In this document: one piece after another, positions 43,713 through 55,105 of the stretch | Position numbering within the stretch: position 1 is the stretch's first letter | Layout: each line of letters starts with the position of its first letter | Source of the DNA: Neonectria sp. B-13 | Taxonomy: Eukaryota; Ascomycota; Sordariomycetes; Hypocreales; Nectriaceae | Length of the DNA: 64,000 nt | Direction: 5' to 3' | NCBI GenBank assembly: GCA_002682825.1 | Contig: NOKP01000002.1 | Location: 5,438,309-5,502,308, forward strand | Notes under the pieces: generated by a model | Databases searched by the model: none | The model's input: the letters and a program-made list of their open reading frames with translations, nothing else | Told to the model about the DNA's origin: nothing | Translations under genes and position numbers: made by a program

Positions 43713-45155
43713 TTAGACCTCCCCCTTCTTAAGTTCCCCAGGCGAAATCATATCTTGAGGAACAGAGTCGTCTTCGTAAGCCTTCACGCCAAGATTCCAC
43801 CAGCAATGAGCAGCCATAAGCTCCTCATTCTTCTCCACAGACTCCCACAGCAACTCCTTCTGCCCATCGCCAATATGCGTCACTGAGCGATCCTAGGAGC
43901 ATGCCATTAGTTATGTTCATTTGTCAAAGTGAGAGGCTACTGGGGATAGCTCACCATGCCAAGCGTCAGCTTGATAATTCCGTCCGCCCAGTTGTTCTCG
44001 AAGAGGTAAGTGGGTGGCTTCCCGCGGACGGCCAGGAGAACGTTGTCGGCCGCAACATCTGCTTGTCGGCTTGCGGCTCGGCCGTTGGGGTTTGGAGTCT
44101 TGGTGTCGGCGACATCTCCGCAGGCATATATTTTGGGGAAATTGTCGTTGTCGATCTGGAGCGTCGGCTTGACCTTGATGTGGCCCGATTCCGTAATAGC
44201 GTCGGGGGCCAGGTCCTTTAGGATATCTGACGCAGGCTTCTGACCAGTGCAGTTGATCTGATGGCTGTTAGTTTCACCTCATCGGATAGCTCGTGTCGCG
44301 TCTCAACAAACTACATACAAAAAGATCACACTCGATTATCTTGCCAGAGCGAAGGGTGACAGTGCCAGCCTCCTTATCCTCGCCCACAACACGCTCCTCG
44401 AGAATCGTCTCGCCGCCGAGCTTGTTGAAGCCTTCCATAGCAGCTTTCTGCAGACCTTCACCGAACCGGTGCATCAAGGTTTTCCGGGAGTGAACCAGGA
44501 TGACAGTCTTGTCTGGGTACATCGACTTGGCGTCGGTTGCGACCTCAACGCCTGCCGCACCGCCTCCGACGACGACGATCCTGTTTGAGTTCTCAATGTT
44601 GTTTTGCATTTCCCGCAGACGCTTCATGCTCTCCAACTTGTCGGTAGCGTTAGTCCGTGAGGGGAGACCTTCTTCCACAGCAGATCCTGTGGCAATGATG
44701 AGATACTCGTAAGGGATATCCTCGCCGCTGTCCTGAAGGGTCACATGGGACTTGGTCAATCCAACAACACGATCCCTCTTCCATTGGATGGCGCCCTCGG
44801 GAACACTCTTCAAGTTGCCGCCGTAGGGAATAAAGGCCTTGTGTTCATGACCCTTTGCGACACAGAATCGGGGGAGAACCCAGGTGAATTGGAAGTGTGA
44901 GTTTGGCTCGATGACGACAACCCGATATCGGCTGTTAGGCGGCAGGTTCATGGAAATGACGCGGGCGGCCTGCAATCCGGCGAAGTTTGCGCCAACGACA
45001 ACAATGTTGAGATCTCTGACCACGTGAGCCTTCCCCCCTGTTATTCTAGCAGCCAATCCATCCGCCGTTCGTGAAAAGGCACGTCGAATCTCTCGCCCAA
45101 GGAAGGCAAATGTGTAGGCGACGACCTTGGCGAAGAGAACGGGCTTGTCGAACAT
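43713..45155 (-). CDS. AIF/AMID-like FAD-dependent NADH oxidoreductase
   Basis: Three exons, 44319-45155, 43955-44257 and 43713-43892, give 439 residues; introns are 61 and 62 nt. The N-terminus has a hydrophobic helix (VLFAKVVAYTFAFLG), possibly membrane-associated. The FAD motif is VVVGANFAG at about residues 52-60, with Asn replacing the middle Gly as in AMID/AIFM2-like proteins. The NADH motif is RIVVVGGGAAGVEVA, and the second FAD motif is KIYACGDVAD. This pyridine nucleotide-disulfide oxidoreductase fold lacks the CxxC of glutathione reductase types. Known relatives reduce quinones with NAD(P)H, and some have been linked to cell death; the role here is inferred only from family. Confidence 0.9.
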
Positions 45156-48117
45156 GGCTGTGAATGCGCCGCTCGTGGCTGAAGTTGTTAATACAGGGTC
45201 TTTACTTGTCGGAAATACTGGTTGCTTAGATGGAGGGAAAAGTGACCACAGGTGGGAAACACCGGCATATTAAAGGCTTTACCATGGCATCGCGCGGAGC
45301 GAGATCCACGGAGATTCCATGGATCAATAATGAGGCCCGATCTCCGATGGACCGACCCTGGCTGGCTCGGACTCGGAGCTATATTATGTGTGCCGGCTCC
45401 GTTCTCACTCTAATTGTCGTGCTAATTCTCATTCTAAATTGCACGCTACGTAATTAACTTGGACTCCCATTCTCGTGCATACTCCATAATTGCAGTCGTC
45501 TCTGGATTTGGTGACCTAGACATTTGTGTACGCACGGTCATCGCGGTGATCATTCCTCGCAATCATTGATGCTAAGGCTGTTGTTGGATGAAGATTTCCA
45601 GTTGGCGTAACACGCAGGTCTCGGCATATTCAGCTGCCCCCTTGAAAAGCATTCGGCAAATTCCCTGCGCCGGGCCGGATCGAGAAAGAAGGCTGCATGA
45701 CAAGGGAGGTGTTATGCTGGGGTCAGAATTATCTGATGATCTGATAAGGCGCTTGAGAGGCATGTACCTCATGCCGCGGGGTACCGGCGTAACAGTCGAA
45801 CGTGAGGGTCCGAACCATGGGGACGAGGAGCCAATTTCACCACAGATGTATCTAAAACCCCAGAAGAATGTCTAGGTTAATAAAGGAGTGAGTAGAAAGA
45901 GGCCTACATACTTCTAATTGTTTCAATGGCACTCATGGCGGATTTAGATGGCGATTTAGTAGTTTCTATGGGAGGTACTGCATGACCGAGCGGTACCTGC
46001 AGCTTAAATAATCTCGGGCCAATCCAGAAACCCGACGCGTCCTCCCCTGGTCAAAGAATGAACTGGCCTTGGAACATGTGACCATTTTTGGGATTTTGGC
46101 TACGGCCTCGGACTTATCAGCTCCTGCGTCTTAGGTTTCGGTCTCAACTTCGGTGTCGGTCTCAGCGTGCGGCTCTATTGGCTCGGTCTCGGCCTTTTCT
46201 GCTCGGTCTACTCTTTGTCGTTCCGCCTAGAAATTTCGGTGGGTTTATTAGTCTCTGGCGGGAGTTTGGATGATACCCGTAACAGGCAACAGCCCTGGGA
46301 TCCTGCCGATGTCAGTCACCAGGACCACGATTGCCAGACAAGCCAGATATTCTCGCCACCAGGGCCACGTTCATTGCCCCAGCCAAATGTATAAGCTCAG
46401 TACTCAATTGTTTGATCAGATCTGAGTTTGATGAGCTTGATGGCCGGTAGACTTTACAAAATCCCCTCTTCATCCATTCCTCAAACTAGAGACGTTCAAC
46501 GGCCTTATGAATTCGCTCGATTAGAGTTCCGACGATCCCGATGGGGATGCTAAGAATAGAATTCTTCCGCGACGCTGCGCTCGATCAGCCGTGTGTCGTG
46601 AAGGAGGATACACTGGAGAGCCACAGCTGACGATTAGCCAAGACTTACCCAGCCTTTAGTGCCCGGATCAAAAGCCAACAAGCCAACAGGTCGACAGCGA
46701 CGCAAGAAGTGTGCCAATTAGCGGCTTGCCCACTCACACGTTTTGTCACCAGTGCTTGTTGAGTACTCTACGAGGTATAGTCGCGATTTCTTAATTGTGC
46801 CACCTGCGGTTGCGGGCGGTAAGCCATCAACACCATGGAAGCTTGGCGGCTGGAGAGGCTTGGTTGTCTCTGCGCATTGTGGACTGCAGACGGAGAGCGC
46901 TGATCCCATCTCTCGCAGATTGGTAGTCTCTGGCTGTCACAAAGGTGCACCTTGTGGGATCCAACACTCGCTTTTCCGAACCACTGAGCACCACACACCT
47001 TTGTTGAACTGTCGTAAAGGGCCTGAGCATTCTCCTGCACAGCAGACCCGAGTAATCGTACAACCTCACCCCATATTCACACCACTCGTCTCAATACGGG
47101 CCATGCTCTTGCCTTACAAGCTATCACTTATGGCGCCTTATTTCGTTAGTATTGGTTATACGTTCAATCGGAAGATTGCAAACCAAGTCTGAAGATCCCA
47201 GTCACGATTGAGATGCGATCTCGAGGCGGCCGACGTAAAGGTAGCAGCTGACACAAAGGTGGCAGCTTACGTTTGAGTAAAATTCCAAGGCTCCGGGACA
47301 TGTAGTAAGGATAGACATGTCAGCAATACGTACGGCCTCAAACTCTTATATTCTTCCTCTTTATGACGTAAACTATTGAAGGAATGCTATCCGAATTCCT
47401 GTGGTGTGCCTCCACCTTTTCCCCGGACTCGGAGTAGTTAGATCCCGTAGATCCCGAGGACAAGCAAGCTGCCTTGTAAGTAGATCGTCCCCAATGTCTG
47501 AGCCATTGGCGCTCTTCAAGCTATATTCACCGTCAATGTTAGAGTGAAACCCGGATTTATGACGATGTGCGCACGTTTGTCGTTGGCCTTAGTGAGCTCA
47601 CATAATAATTACTTGAACCTGGAAGTAACACTCATATCGTGTAGAGTTTGACACGTCTACTTCATGCAGTTTCTATGACCGCGTGATGGGTACGTAGTGC
47701 AGAACTGGAGACTAACATACCTAGTGTTGAATCAACTTACCAATTGAGGCTTCTTCGCAGCCTAGTGAAGATTACTTCGTGCCACGCCAAGCAGAACCAA
47801 GTATTTCTATTTCAACAAGGAATGTGCCAATAGCCGAAAGCCCACGAGTGACATCAGATGTGTGTCCCATCTAAAAGATAATACGAAGCATCATCTTTAG
47901 ATTCACCTTGTTGTGTGTGCCAGTGAAATCTTGTAGGTCACGGCCATTCCACGTAGCCTTTTCGATTGACCAGGTGGAATGCTTCACGCGGATCTTGCTT
48001 CGCAATTTGAACCTCTGCCTACATATTTAAGCAAGGAACCCAGACGAATAGGATAGGGCAGTCTCCTCTCAACCATAACAATACTACCCATAATCGACAA
48101 AGAACTCAACATTCACG
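45156..48117. other. Gene-free 3-kb region
   Basis: The first part is the oxidoreductase promoter. The remainder has only short frames (45588-45875, 46743-47192 and others) without family signature or splice support. A TATA-like ATATTTAAG lies at about 48022, upstream of the TIL gene. Confidence 0.45.
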
Positions 48118-48485
48118 ATGCATCTATCGGCTTATCTAATGACCCTGTTCGTTGCCGGGACTTTGGCGGGTCCCTTGCAGCAGAAACCCAAAAAGTGTCC
48201 GGTATGAGAGAAGCTTATCACCTTGCGCAAGACTAGGTACACTGACAATCGTCCTTTCGGTCCAGCCAGGTCAGGTGTATAATGAATGCGGGTCAGCGTG
48301 CCCTCCCACCTGCAATCCAGACCCTGATCTCCTATGCATTACTCTTTGTGTTCCGGGATGTCAATGCAAGAAGGGACTCGTGCTGAATTCTGTGAGTTAC
48401 ATATTGTGATAAAGTTTAAGTTATCGTTGCTGACCACTCGACCCGTTGGTAGGCTGGGATTTGCATTCGCCCAGGCGACTGTTAA
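48118..48485 (+). CDS. Small secreted TIL-domain protein (putative protease inhibitor)
   Basis: Three exons, 48118-48201, 48266-48391 and 48453-48485, give 80 residues; the introns (64 and 61 nt) have consensus borders and fall between codons. The first about 18 residues (MHLSAYLMTLFVAGTLAG) form a signal peptide. The mature part has ten cysteines at 27, 36, 40, 44, 52, 56, 60, 62, 74 and 80. Spacing follows the trypsin-inhibitor-like (TIL) fold: CPPGQVYNECGSACPPTC, then CITLCVPGCQC, then a final C-x5-C pair. TIL proteins are usually serine-protease inhibitors held by five disulfides. Such domains are common in arthropods and less so in fungi. A role in inhibiting host or competitor proteases, or the fungus's own, is inference. 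The gene borders an AT-rich patch. Confidence 0.88.
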
Positions 48486-49196
48486 GCAGGCCACGATGAA
48501 TGTACAAAGCTGCTGTGATTGCACGCAGAGTCAGTGGTGTGATTCTTGGCGTTTCTGATCTTCTGCAATTCTACGAGGCACGAGTCGCTTCCAACGATTT
48601 GCGAGACACGTACGTTGTCGACGAGGATGGTGAACTATTAATCGAGGATGTAATTATGACAAACATATTATCGGAAATGTTTTAACTGAGATAACCACAA
48701 TGGTAAGGCTGGTCGAGATATGAGCCGGCCAGCCACTCGGGGATTGCCAATGTCAGCAGTTTATATTAAGCTAAGAGGATCTTAGAGATTCTCCTTATAC
48801 TACTACGATTATTACCTTTCAGTTTATAGTAATTATCCATCTAATTTATTATTGCTTCTATTGTACTTTTATCTTTTAGCTTTAATATGTTAATCTGTCT
48901 TATATATAATATTAGAAACCCTATTAAAAAGGAATTATATTATCTAAATTTAGAAACTATCTAAATTCACTTAACCTCTTTGATACTACCGGCAATGCTC
49001 AAATTCAAGCGATCAACTAAAGATAAAGAAGAACTTGGGCGTTTCGGTACCGTGCTGATTGTCAAGGGTCGAGTGGAGATTTAGTCAGATGTTGCGCAAC
49101 AAGAATTAGGAGCGCTGGATCCGTGACCTCGCATCACCCAAGCCGAGCAAGCTTCAGATCACCAGCATTCCCGCCTGCTAGAATCGACGCGAAGAT
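48486..49196. other. Spacer with AT-rich island
   Basis: Contains no gene. The part from about 48770 to 48990 is strongly AT-rich (many TTA/TAT/ATT triplets), unlike the flanks, and could be a short RIP-affected relic or simply AT-rich spacer. Confidence 0.55.
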
Positions 49197-50245
49197 ATGG
49201 ATGTACCTGCGGCTGCTAATGCCCTGGGCACTCTTGGAGCAGTGAGGAGTCATTTACGCCCCTCTCAAAATGCCCTAGCTGATTTTAGTTCGTAATTCTG
49301 CAGGTCTGTTGGTCGATTCAGGTTTGCCCGAACAGCATCTCTTGGAGGATAATATGCGATTTCTGACATTATTTATCACTGCAGTTGATCCCTCAGATTG
49401 TCGTCAACTATCGCCGACACAATGCAACTGGTCTTCAGCCCTCAATGATGATGCTCTGGGCTTGGGCGGGCGTGCCGCTAGGTGTCTACAACATCGTCAA
49501 AGGCTTCAACGTTGCACTGCGCATCCAGCCTCAGATCCTGACTTTGCTCAGTCTCATCACCTGGATCCAGTGCTACTATTACGAACGGGTGAGTGTCCCC
49601 TTCCGAGTTATGCGCTTACGGATTCGGTGCTGAACGATCCGCCTCTAGAAATGGACAGTGCAGCGGTCACTGCTCGTCGTCGTCCCCATCGCTGCTGTCA
49701 TGGGAGGCATCCAAGCGGGCCTAATCATCGCCTTGCGCATCCCAGAGTCTCGCGGCATTGAGTGGCCGTTGATCCTCATGGCGGCTCTGTCGGCAGCGCT
49801 CCTCGCGGCGGGCGTCCTGCGACACTACTGGGACATCTGGGTTCATCGCACCGTCCGCGGCATCTCGTTCATCTTTGTGGCCATTGACGCCGCGGGCGAT
49901 GTCTTTTCTCTGGTGTCTCTCTTCTTCCAGCCTAAGCTCGACGTCATGGGCGTTGTCATCTACGCGACCGAGTTCGTCCTCTGGTGCGGCGTCTTTGCAT
50001 GCGGCGGCTACTACAACTTCCTTCCATGGATGAGGAAGAAGTGGTTCAACCAAGCGTCCAAGGTTGAGCCAGAAGCTGTTGGCGACGCGTCTCCGTCAAG
50101 CGGCAGGTCTCATCGAGAGAGCAATGGCATCGCACTTCATGATATGCCATCGTCCAGCTCTGTGTTCCGTACGGTATCGGCGAATTCTGCCAACCTCCGG
50201 TCTCGGACAGTAGTGCAAGGGGGTGATGAAGGCAACCTGGAATGA
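49197..50245 (+). CDS. PQ-loop repeat membrane protein
   Basis: Four exons, 49197-49241, 49304-49321, 49385-49588 and 49649-50245, give 287 residues. The second exon is only 18 nt and encodes VCWSIQ; all introns lie between codons. The first PQ-loop is formed across exons 2-3: WSIQ/LIPQIVVNYRRHNATGLQPS, with Pro24-Gln25. About seven membrane segments follow, including WAGVPLGVYNIV, LLVVVPIAAVMGGI and VMGVVIYATEFVLWCG. The second repeat (WVHRTVRGISFIFVAIDAAGD) has lost the literal Pro-Gln. A cytosolic Ser-rich tail ends the protein. PQ-loop proteins include lysosomal/vacuolar cystine and cationic amino acid exporters (cystinosin, Ypq) and SWEETs. The substrate is not predictable here. Confidence 0.88.
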
Positions 50246-50760
50246 ATACGTGGAAATACGAATAAAGAAAGGAGTTTCTGGTTGACATGTTGTCTTGAGC
50301 GATGCATATCCCCGCAATAAACTCTACTTTAATATTCCATTTATAGCATGAGACAGCGATTGTATGAGTTCAGTGCAACATGAGTAGGCAGATATCCAGG
50401 AGATGCACCAGGAGCCGTTAATGAAGGGTCCCTCGGCGATATCGTCCCCTAATCGTCCAATCGCTTCGGGGAGATTTCCAGTGAGCGGGCACTGAAACCA
50501 GCCATATGGTCCACTGTATTGCAACCCAGAGGCATAAGCTTATATTAGTGGTGTGCTCCCTGGAACAGGCCACTGGACAAGTTGGGTCTCAGCCTCGCAA
50601 GGCTCCGCCCGCTTCTCCCTAGGCACTCGCTTCACGACAATCCTGCGATGCCTCTTCCCGACATCTCGTGAAGGAGCAACTTCTGCTCTGCCCGACACCA
50701 ACCGCCCGTCGCCTCACTCGCTCTCGATTTTACCGGCCGTCGTGTCATGTTTGCGACGCC
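50246..50760. other. Spacer and GT31-like promoter
   Basis: No gene. The frame of the next gene is open upstream to 50668 but only through non-ATG codons. Confidence 0.5.
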
Positions 50761-52437
50761 ATGCCGCCCCTCTGGACCCCGTCCGGCACGCCGGGCGCGC
50801 GGCGGCTGATGCTCAACAAGCGCTTCAGTCGCATCGCCATCATCGGCCTCTGCTCCACCATCGTCATCATCCTGATCTTCTGGCACAGCATCCACGGCAG
50901 CTACAACATACCCGAGTACTACCCGTTCGCCACCACGAGCCACTTCTTCCCCGTCTCCATCGACCCGGCCGGGAAGACGACCCAGGACCTCTGCGCCTCC
51001 TTCCCCCGGCACATGCTCGAGTCCATCCAGCCCGTCCTGAAGATGGGCCACGGCGAGAGCCAGGAGAAGATCGATGCCCAGTTCAACAGCGTGAGCGCGT
51101 GCTTTGCCAAGGACGACTTGCTCATCTTCTCCGACCTCGACGAGACGATCCGCGACCACGAAGTCATCGACATTCTCGCCGACCTCCCTTCAGGGTACTA
51201 CGTCGACAACCCCGACTTTCAGCACTACATATGGCAAAAGGAGATGCGGGCGAACGGGACTCTGGACAAAGACAAGGAGGCGACCGCGCGCATCAATGGA
51301 TGGAGGATCGACAAGTACAAGTTCTTGCCCATGATTGAGCGAGCGTGGAGGACGAAGCCGAACAAGGACTTTTACTTCTTCCTCGAAACAGACACGTGAG
51401 TTCGTCCCTCAGTGGTATTCCTCAGGGTTACACCCCTAAATTGTGTTGTATGCACGTTTGCCGACCTAATACTCACACTTTCTTCCTCCAGATACGTCTT
51501 CTGGGACAACGTCTTCCGCTTCCTCCACACCTTCGACCCCGATGCGCCACTATACATGGGCTCGCCCTCACCCGGCCGCCACGACGTCAGAAAAGACATC
51601 AAGACTTGGTTCGCAAACGGAGGCCCTGGCTTTGTGCTCAGTCGCGGCGCAATCAAGGCCCTGCTGGCTCGCAAGGTCACGTCATTTGGACAGTACGTCG
51701 AGGCCCCGATTACGGAGAAGTGGCTCCCGCTACTCAAGGAAGACTGCTGCGGCGATAGCGTCGTGGGCTGGGCGCTGTGGAACGCCAGCATTTCGTTGCA
51801 GGGATATTGGCCCATGTTCAACCCGCATCCTCTCCATGGGATCCCGTTCAGCGACAAGTACTGGTGTCAGCCCGTGCTGACGCTGCACAAGACGCTACCG
51901 AAGGACATGGTCGACGTTTGGAAGTGGGAATTTGGTCAAAGACAGCTGGGGGTAAGTGTTTGATGGACTTGATGTGGCTCTTCAATGATTGCTAACAACC
52001 TACAGCGCCCACTCCTCTATTCTGACCTCTGGTCCTTTCAACATCCTGGCAGCCCTGAAATTGCCCGTGAATGGGACAATGGCGACTGGGACAGCTGGCT
52101 CGCCCCGCCTGAAGCGGGTATTGATTCCTTCGAGGCGTGTGGCAAGTACTGTAAGGAACACAACGAGTGTCTACAGTACTCCTGGAGGGGGCTGGACGCG
52201 CAAAAGTGCGTCCTTTCTAAGGCCATCCGGTATGGCGACCCAAGGAAAAGCGAGATAATTCCATGGCCAGTGGACCTTGATGACAAGGGCAACGTAATAC
52301 CGCCGCCGGCGGATCGCAAAGATCAATTCGTCGACTTCAACTCTGGATGGATTGGAGAGAGGATCGAGCAATGGAAGCAAAAAAGGAACTGCACCACGGT
52401 GCAGTGGGTGGGACCAAGCATCAAGAGAATATTTTGA
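50761..52437 (+). CDS. Type II membrane glycosyltransferase, GT31-like
   Basis: Exons 50761-51395, 51492-51951 and 52006-52437 (introns 96 and 54 nt) give 508 residues. A short basic N-tail (RRLMLNKRFSR) precedes a single anchor IAIIGLCSTIVIILIFWHS, predicting a type II Golgi protein. The lumenal domain contains LLIFSDLDE, the FFLETDTYVFWDN region acting as a DxD-like metal/nucleotide-sugar site at about residues 207-217 (interrupted by intron 1), GGPGFVLSRGA and EDCCGDSVVGWAL, all typical of fungal GT31-like proteins. The C-terminal third has a Cys-containing segment (CGKYCKEHNECLQYSW, KCVLSKAI) resembling a PAN/apple-type module. Donor, acceptor and linkage are unknown. Confidence 0.85.
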
Positions 52438-52786
52438 TGTGATGGATGTGCTTAGACGAACTTGTACGATTTGCTTGGGTGGGCGATTTTGCGTGGATAG
52501 ACGGGCGTTGGAAGCCGAGTGTTGCAATCTAGTACATAATGATATCCAGAATTTACTTCATCCTATCGCGCACATTTGGCAGGAAAGGGATCCGGTTTTG
52601 GATCAAGGGGTTTCTACTGTGAATTCATGGAACGGACCGGTTGAGCGTGGTCAAGTTCGGGTCGAGGGATTTTAATTGTCAAGTATTTAATAAATCGACG
52701 GGTATCGTTTCTATCCAACATCATTATCGATTAATAGCGACGCCATTGCTCATGAAACCCTTCCCAATTGATGCGCTTGGCATTGT
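52438..52786. other. Spacer between convergent genes
   Basis: Convergent 3' ends; no gene or repeat supported. Confidence 0.5.
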
Positions 52787-54435
52787 TTAAAATACGTAGC
52801 GGAAGTACGGGTTCTCCTTGTCAGTCAAATCCTGGAACGCAAGCTTGGCTCGCTCAGTTTCGTCTGCGGGAAGAGCCTCCTTCTTCCTGTTTTCATTGCG
52901 CAGGACAAAGTACAGCGTCACGGACGCAAGGATGCAGATGATGTAGCTGTGTTCATCGTTAGAGGTACGTTCGACTTGCGAGTTCCACAGTTGGGTAGCT
53001 TACCAGATAATCAGGCCCAGCCAGAGCGCGGGATAGTGCTGTGCCTTCGTCGGGCTCCATACCAGCTGCGGGCCGACGATGTTGCCCACGCAGTAGGCGA
53101 CGAAGATGGTAGCCGCCATGAAGCTCTTCTTGGTGTGGCCGGCGACGTTGGACATGCCGATGGTGATGATCAGGCTGACGGTGCCGCCGAAGAAGCCGGT
53201 GATGGAGTAGCCTATGACGGGCGCGGCGGCGTGGTGCGTCCACTCGCTCTTCCAGATGATGGCGCAGCCGGCGATGACGGGCAGGCACGTCAGGACCAGC
53301 ATGAAGATGCGGATATTCTGGAACTTGGAGCCCAGGTAGCCCGTCAGGAGGATCACGATGAAGCAGAGCCCGCCGAGCGGGAACTGGAACAGGATCGCGG
53401 CGAGGGGCGTCCAGCCAAATGTCGAGACGATCAGAGGCCCGAAGCCGGAGACGGCGCCGTTGACAGTGTAGGCTGATGCCATCATCAAGGCGATGAGCCA
53501 GATTTTGACGTCGAAGATGGCCTCCCTGACCTGCGACGGCTTGAACGTGGTGCACCGCACACCGGTCTGTCCGTGGCGAAGCCGCTCCACGGCGGCGAAT
53601 CTTTCCTCCTTGGTCAAGAACCAGGCCGACACGGGCGAGTTGGGCATGACGAAACAGAACAGGCCGAAGATGAAGGTCATGGAGCCAGCAAGGAGATAGA
53701 TGTACTGCCACCTGCGCAAGCCACCGCCGGTGATCTGGGCGAAGCCATAGTTGAGCGCGCCGCCGATGATGGTGAAGATGCCGGTGGAGGAGAACCACCA
53801 GCTCTGGCGCAGGGCTTGCTCGGACTGGGTGTAGTAGCTGGAGACGATGCACATGAAGCCCGTGGGGATGATGCTCTCGACAAAGCCGAGGAAGAAGCGC
53901 TGAACGTACAGGCCCTGATGGGTGGTGACGGCGGCGGTGAGCATGCAGATGGCGGACCAGAGCACGACGACGGCGCCGAGGACGCGGCCGATGTCGAAGC
54001 GCTGCAGCGAGAAGGTCATGGGATACAGCCCGGCGAGCATGCCGAAGTAGAACAGCGACGTGGCCCAGCTGAGGCGGCGCGTGTCGACCGTGGGCGGGTC
54101 GGTCGAGGCGTCGACGAGCGTGAGCTGGAGGTCGGTGGTCATGCCGAAGAGGACGGCGGAGCCGAGGATGGCCTTGTCGTAGTAGACGAGGCCATCTAGA
54201 GATCAGGAGAGTGAGCAGAGGGATCGGGAGAGGGGAACTATGCGAGGAGGCACTGACATCCGACTATCATGGCCGGGATCAGGAAGAGGTCGATCTTCCT
54301 CACGGCGCGGGCTTCGACGGCCGGGTCAACGGCGTGTTGCTGCTCCCCGACCATGGCGATGGCTTCATCCTTGGCGTTGGTTGCCACCTGGGGCCGGTTG
54401 GCCTCAGCGTCGGCTGGGAGGGTGCCCTCGATCAT
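52787..54435 (-). CDS. MFS transporter, anion:cation symporter (Dal5-like) family
   Basis: Exons 54258-54435, 53004-54195 and 52787-52946 (introns 62 and 57 nt) give 509 residues. The N-terminal cytosolic tail ends in RKIDLFLIPAMIVGYGLVYYDKAILG (split by intron 1), the hallmark of the allantoate permease/ACS family first helix. About twelve membrane segments follow, with VQRFFLGFVESIIPTGF and YYTQSEQALRQSWWF (TM4-5) and WLIALMMASAYTVNGAVSGFGPL (TM7). The tail is KLAFQDLTDKENPYFRYVF. Members import allantoate, ureidosuccinate, nicotinate, pantothenate, biotin and similar anions with protons at the plasma membrane. The substrate cannot be read from sequence. A link to the DUR1,2 locus 17 kb away is only thematic. 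Confidence 0.92.
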
Positions 54436-55105
54436 GGTAGCTGGCTATTTAGTGAGGAGAATCAAGCTGTCGCTTTCCTGTTCATGATGAATATGAACGA
54501 GCAAAGACGAAAATCGAGCTTCGCATCTGGAGAGGAGGGATTGAGTGGGTTTTACGTCATGCAATTCGCGAACAAAATAGCTCGCGCCCAAAGCTTTTCG
54601 GCCCTCCCTCTGGTGATGCGACGGTCCCAACAAGGAATTGCCGCTTTGAGCTCTCGCTGCATCGCGTAGAGATAGTTTGGTAAACGGGCGAGTCTTGGCC
54701 CTGACTAATAATGGCTACGGCTGGCATCGTTCGTTGCTAGATTCAATTCCAACCAGTAGTGAGCAATCCGATGATGTGCGAACCCTTGGCCGGTGCGAGG
54801 TTTTCGTCTCGAATGGTAGGGGTCAATGGGTCATGGCCAGTAAGGAGAGAGTCTTGCGATTGTTAGCACGGAAATATGGTCTTCTTTTTTTTCTCTCAGC
54901 CCCTCGAACCATGGAAATGGAGTGGGAATGGTGAGGATTTTTGAGAGGAAATCGCTCTAGCTTGGGTTGGGTTGAGGTAATTATGGCAGTGTTGGCGATG
55001 GCTTCCGCGTGGAAATGGAACAGGAGTCATTGGCAAGGTAGGAGGAAATAGGATATCATTGATTCATAGTTTGGTTGGTCGTAGCCTGTATGTACACATT
55101 TCTTT
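54436..55105. other. Spacer
   Basis: MFS promoter and 3' flank of the reductase gene; short frames only, nothing supported. Confidence 0.5.

Noticed and set aside
46743..47192. 149-residue plus-strand frame
   Set aside because: No motif, random-looking, unspliced and in a gene-free region.
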